Positions 60,301-64,000 of a stretch of 64,000 bases of DNA are shown piece after piece. The notes beneath the pieces were generated by a model. The model worked only from the letters and a program-made list of their open reading frames with translations. It did not search any database and was not told the origin of the DNA. The position numbers and the translations under genes are program-made. Source of the stretch: Poronia punctata. Lineage: Eukaryota; Ascomycota; Sordariomycetes; Xylariales; Xylariaceae. How positions within the stretch are numbered: position 1 is the first letter of the stretch; each line of letters starts with the position of its first letter. The stretch lies in assembly GCA_022579005.1 (NCBI GenBank), contig MU401511.1:1-64000 (forward strand), written 5' to 3'.

Positions 60301-62830
60301 TCAAAAGGGATGCATAATGGAAAAGCACGAGCCACAATTCATGTACGTCTTTGTCTCCATATATGAGAGAGGACCTTGATGGACTTGCAGCACGTGTCAT
60401 CTGACAAAGAATGAAACCCTGCTTAATTTGAAGGGCACAACCAACGAGTATTATCAGTCTGCCAGGGAGGACCTGGAAAGTAGAAATTTAGGAGCTCGGA
60501 GTTCGGAGTTTATTGTTCAGAAACAACAAACAGGATATGTTTCATTATGGGTCGTGTAAATCAGAGAGACAGAGAGGCAAGGGAAGATCATATTGAGTAA
60601 GCGGTGGACGCATGTCAATAATAATAATACCTACGCGTAATAAATACCTAAGGTACCTACCAATGACGATGATGATGCCTACAACTACCCTTGCAAACAA
60701 TTAAAGATTCAAGATATCTACACAGTATGTACATCTCACAAACTCACATAACCTACGAGTAGTAAATTAGACATACGTACTCGTATTATTCTATCGTCAA
60801 GGAAAATAGCAATGCAACTGGGTAAGTAAAGATGCGCTGACAGATATTATAGTATCTACCCTGCATTAAGCATTAAGGGCATTGTGTAGTCTATGCCGCA
60901 CTCCTTCTGTAATACGTCTAAAGCTGCAACGTACACACGACTGCAGAACCAACTTCTTACCTCAAACCCTAGAGGTGAGGTCTAGGTTGAGTTTTGGTGA
61001 GGTAAAAATGACACTTGTGTATATGTGCCAAGCGACCGGATTTGTCTTGGTATGCTTTTTTATTTGCGTTGTAGGTACGGTACCTCTTTCTCTATTGTGA
61101 TGATGAGACTACATGTCTAGAGATTAAATGACTTTGTGTACGATAGGTGCCTAACTTTTTACCAAACACCGAAGTAAATGTTTGCTCGGCCAACCCGTAC
61201 AGAAATCGTACTCGTATTGCGCAGAAAGAAAAGAAACCAGCAAGATTTGCCGAGCTGTTCTGTTTTTATGATCGGTTGAACGTGACGTGCTTGCTAACAT
61301 TGGCAAAAGCTTGGTCTTTCCATCTCTTTTTTTTCTTTCTTCTTATTTAACCTACTCGTAGTGGCCTGTCACGTCTGTTACCCTTTTACCTAACCTTAAC
61401 TTAGATAGCTCAAAAACCTCGGACTTCATTCCGAGGAGCGAGTAATCAAGCGCTTGCTTGCGTTATTGAGATAGGCCCCGGGGCCTAAACTTTAAATTAC
61501 GAGTACATTATCCCGGCTGCGTGCGGCTGAAGGATTTAACCTACACAAAAACCCAACCTCTTTACAAACCTCGGCCAGGTATTCTTGGCCTACCTCGTGA
61601 TCAGAAGCAAAAGGGAAGAAGAAGAAAGAAAATTCTTGCAAGAAAAGTATCGTCATGGCAGAAGGAGAAAAAAAAAGAAGGAAAAAAAAGAGGTATCAAT
61701 CAACCCCTTACAGTTATCAAGTCCAACAAACCAGCCATCTTTCTTTCTCACGTGCGCTTTTACTGGTAGGTAGTATTACAAGGCAACAACAACACCTCCT
61801 CCAATTCGAGGAATTCATTCCGTTCTACCTAGTACAATACCACCACCCTATTTAACTACGAGTATTATTACTCGCATTTGGCATATGCCGCTAAAGGCGG
61901 GAACGGAAGCAGGGACTTGGTTGTGTGTGGCCTACAAATTTGCTGTCTAATAACTCTAACCTAACCAGATAGAACCTATTAAAAATTATTCCTCGATCTT
62001 CAAAATACTACATGTCATATCCCCCCCCCCCCTCTAAACGCAAAAGCGGTACGATGTCAACAGACAAGAATAAATATTTGCGATCGAGTGGGAAGTGACG
62101 TAAAAATACTTTTTTGCTCACAACAACCGCAGCGAAAGGAATTTTTTTTTTAACTCTTACTCGAAAATATATTTCGCGACTACAACATGCATTGATTACA
62201 TACTTTCGTGGCGTAGTCAGTCTTACGTCCGATGCATACGAGTACAACATGCAATGCACATAACACGTCCGGGATGGCATGGAAGTAAAAAATAAGACAA
62301 CTAACAGCCAGCAATCCAACTCTCAATGGTAAGTAAGTACACGTAGGTGGTCTTTCCAGAGAGATTCTTCGTAGTTTCTCGTTGCATATGTACGTGATTA
62401 CGAGTAGGAAGTTATTAAAAAAAAAAAAAATCTCGGAAGTAAAGTAAAGATCTATGTATCGCCTCGCGTATTTAGAACTATGAAAATACGTCAAAGTAAA
62501 CAGTCGGATGTACTCATATCTAGGTATATCTTATAACAAAAAATGTACCTACATATCATAAGCCGCCACAATCCGGGGGGGGCTCATCCTGTCTTACTCG
62601 TACACACGTGTGAGATGAGATGCAGACATTGTATACTCCTCCTTCTTCTCCTTTCTCACTCGCTCACTCGGAAGGAATACCCGTGAGTAAAACCGACATC
62701 AAATCCGAGGCTTCCATCAGATATAGGTCCCTACTCATAATCGTAAGACATTTAACATTTTCTCCTTTCATCCACCTATCCAGGCTACATACCTATGTAA
62801 GGAAAAACCAATCTCAAGTTCTACGAGCGT

Positions 62831-62833
<3 letters not shown>

Positions 62834-62861
<28 letters not shown>
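62834..62861. repeat. T28 homopolymer
   Basis: Uninterrupted run of 28 thymines within the gene-free right end; another of 27 lies at 63,160-63,186. Confidence 0.9.
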
Positions 62862-63155
62862 CAAATTTTCTTTTGTTTTCTAGTCAGCATTTATACAGTT
62901 AGATATTCCCCACGCTTCTTTCCGTGTGGTCTGTCCGGGACATTCGGCAGGCACTTTTGCCTCCCTCCCTTCTCTCCTTACCTACCAGTGGAAGAGAAAG
63001 GAATTACAGTAGCGTACTCGTACTCCCCTGCCCATCGTGAGGAGTATGACGCTGCCACCCCCCCCCAAAAAGGGGTAAGAGGGTCACTTTCGCAATTGTA
63101 TGTATATCCAACGAAGCAATTCCCGGACACACGTAAGCAGGAACCAAGCAACATT

Positions 63156-63192
<37 letters not shown>

Positions 63193-64000
63193 ACAAATAC
63201 AAAAAATAATAAGGGCTACGTAAAGTTGGGATCTTTTATTTTTTTTATTTAATTTTTTTTTTCGGATCGGCCGTATACAGAAGAGTAAGGTCACTATAGT
63301 GAGTTGGGAAAATACGTACGAGTAAATTCAAGGGCCAAATCGTGCCGCTGACAACGGCTTTGTTATTTATCCCTAGGGCCTAGAGTGTATAATGCAAATT
63401 TTTTTTTTTTTTTTAGCACTGCTTAGATTATGTACCTATATAACCAACCTGGGAAAAGTAGGAGGTTTTCTGAGGGACTTCGTCCTCCTCACGAGGAAAG
63501 ATAAGTACATAGATCTATCTATCAATGCTACCCGCGCTCATACCTACCTAGATATCTGATGGACACGGCGAAATAATAACAACGTACACGTTGTCTGTGT
63601 TATAAATACTATAGAGGTTGTAGCGTTACAGGACAAGGGCAATCCCAGTCAGCGTTTGGGATACCGAGATATACAACATTACCATTCCATGAATGCCTCG
63701 TCTCTGCTCATGAATCCGTCGGTATACCTAGTATAACTCATAATCGATCAGGGATTCAGACTAGGCCATCAAGATGGGAAGGCCGCAGCCACATCTAAAC
63801 AAATCTCTGTTTTGGCCTAACCGATCACCGAATGCTAATATGCATGTCAAGGCCAGACCTCGACGGTCTCCCACTCGCCCTGTACCTTCCCGTGTCTCTC
63901 CCCCCTACCATAGCCAATATACGTATGTATCCATCTCCGGGCTTTCTCGGGGTTGCTCAGATCGGTCTGGTCTACCTCATCAGGCACGATGACCACGACA

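Larger units (their letters stand above)
53063..64000. other. About 11 kb with no supportable gene
   Basis: Normal-composition DNA with only short open frames (up to about 103 codons), none with a recognisable domain. It holds many TAGGTAC and TACGAGTAC words, a (GGC)n tract at 56,159-56,178, a CCTAA tract at 57,335-57,353, and long homopolymers: A37 at 57,014-57,050, T28 at 62,834-62,861, T27 at 63,160-63,186 and T16 at 63,399-63,414. The last 250 bp are pyrimidine-rich and an ATG (63,989) opens a frame at the window edge, so a gene could start beyond 64,000. Long non-coding RNA or a gene with many short exons cannot be excluded. Confidence 0.55.

Noticed and set aside
63989..64000. ATG at the right edge as the start of a gene.
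   Set aside because: Only four codons are visible (M T T T), so it cannot be tested here.
1..64000. tRNA, rRNA, CRISPR arrays, biosynthetic gene cluster.
   Set aside because: No TPsiC-arm-like box with a matching cloverleaf, no rRNA-like stretch, no spaced identical repeats, and no synthase or transporter genes were recognised by eye.

Overview
The window looks like nuclear DNA of a filamentous ascomycete (Pezizomycotina, probably a Sordariomycete). It has short GT..AG introns (about 50-110 bp) with CTAAC/CTAAT-type branch points. The genes include a fungal Zn2Cys6 regulator and fungal-type Spc24, Fis1 and condensin orthologues. Two AT-rich blocks are scarce in CpA/TpG, with remaining stop codons mostly TAA/TAG, as expected after repeat-induced point mutation (RIP). 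The genus call is inference; no rRNA, tRNA, CRISPR or bacterial-type feature was recognised.

Layout. 1-7,920: AT-rich gene-free block holding a large palindrome near 7,150. 7,921-15,560: normal-composition island with one gene, a SAM plus HMG-box protein (12,017-14,011). 15,561-23,750: second AT-rich block, most of which is one degenerate Ty3/gypsy LTR retrotransposon (about 15,634-23,115, + strand). Its integrase is interrupted by a second, about 498-bp, LTR-like element with a candidate 5-bp target duplication. 23,750-53,062: gene-bearing region with ten genes: condensin subunit Brn1/CAP-H (-), SSXT/SS18-like polyQ protein (-), TatD-family hydrolase (-), a small membrane protein (+), kinetochore Spc24 (-), mitochondrial fission Fis1 (+), RING-H2 ubiquitin ligase (+), a His/Gln-rich protein of unknown function (-), a Zn2Cys6 transcription factor (+) and a conserved-looking coiled-coil protein of unknown function (-). 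53,063-64,000: about 11 kb with no supportable gene, rich in homopolymers and short dispersed motifs.

The genes are mostly housekeeping and do not form a pathway or secondary-metabolite cluster. Brn1 and Spc24 act in chromosome segregation; the SSXT protein, HMG-box protein and Zn2Cys6 factor act in chromatin or transcription. I give splice models built by hand; each keeps one reading frame end to end and rejoins conserved motifs, but none is supported by transcript data. The most distinctive features are the nested non-autonomous LTR-like element (removing it plus one target copy restores the host integrase frame exactly), the 312-bp RIP-marked palindrome, and a palindromic word (TACGAGTAC/GTACTCGTA) scattered widely through intergenic DNA.
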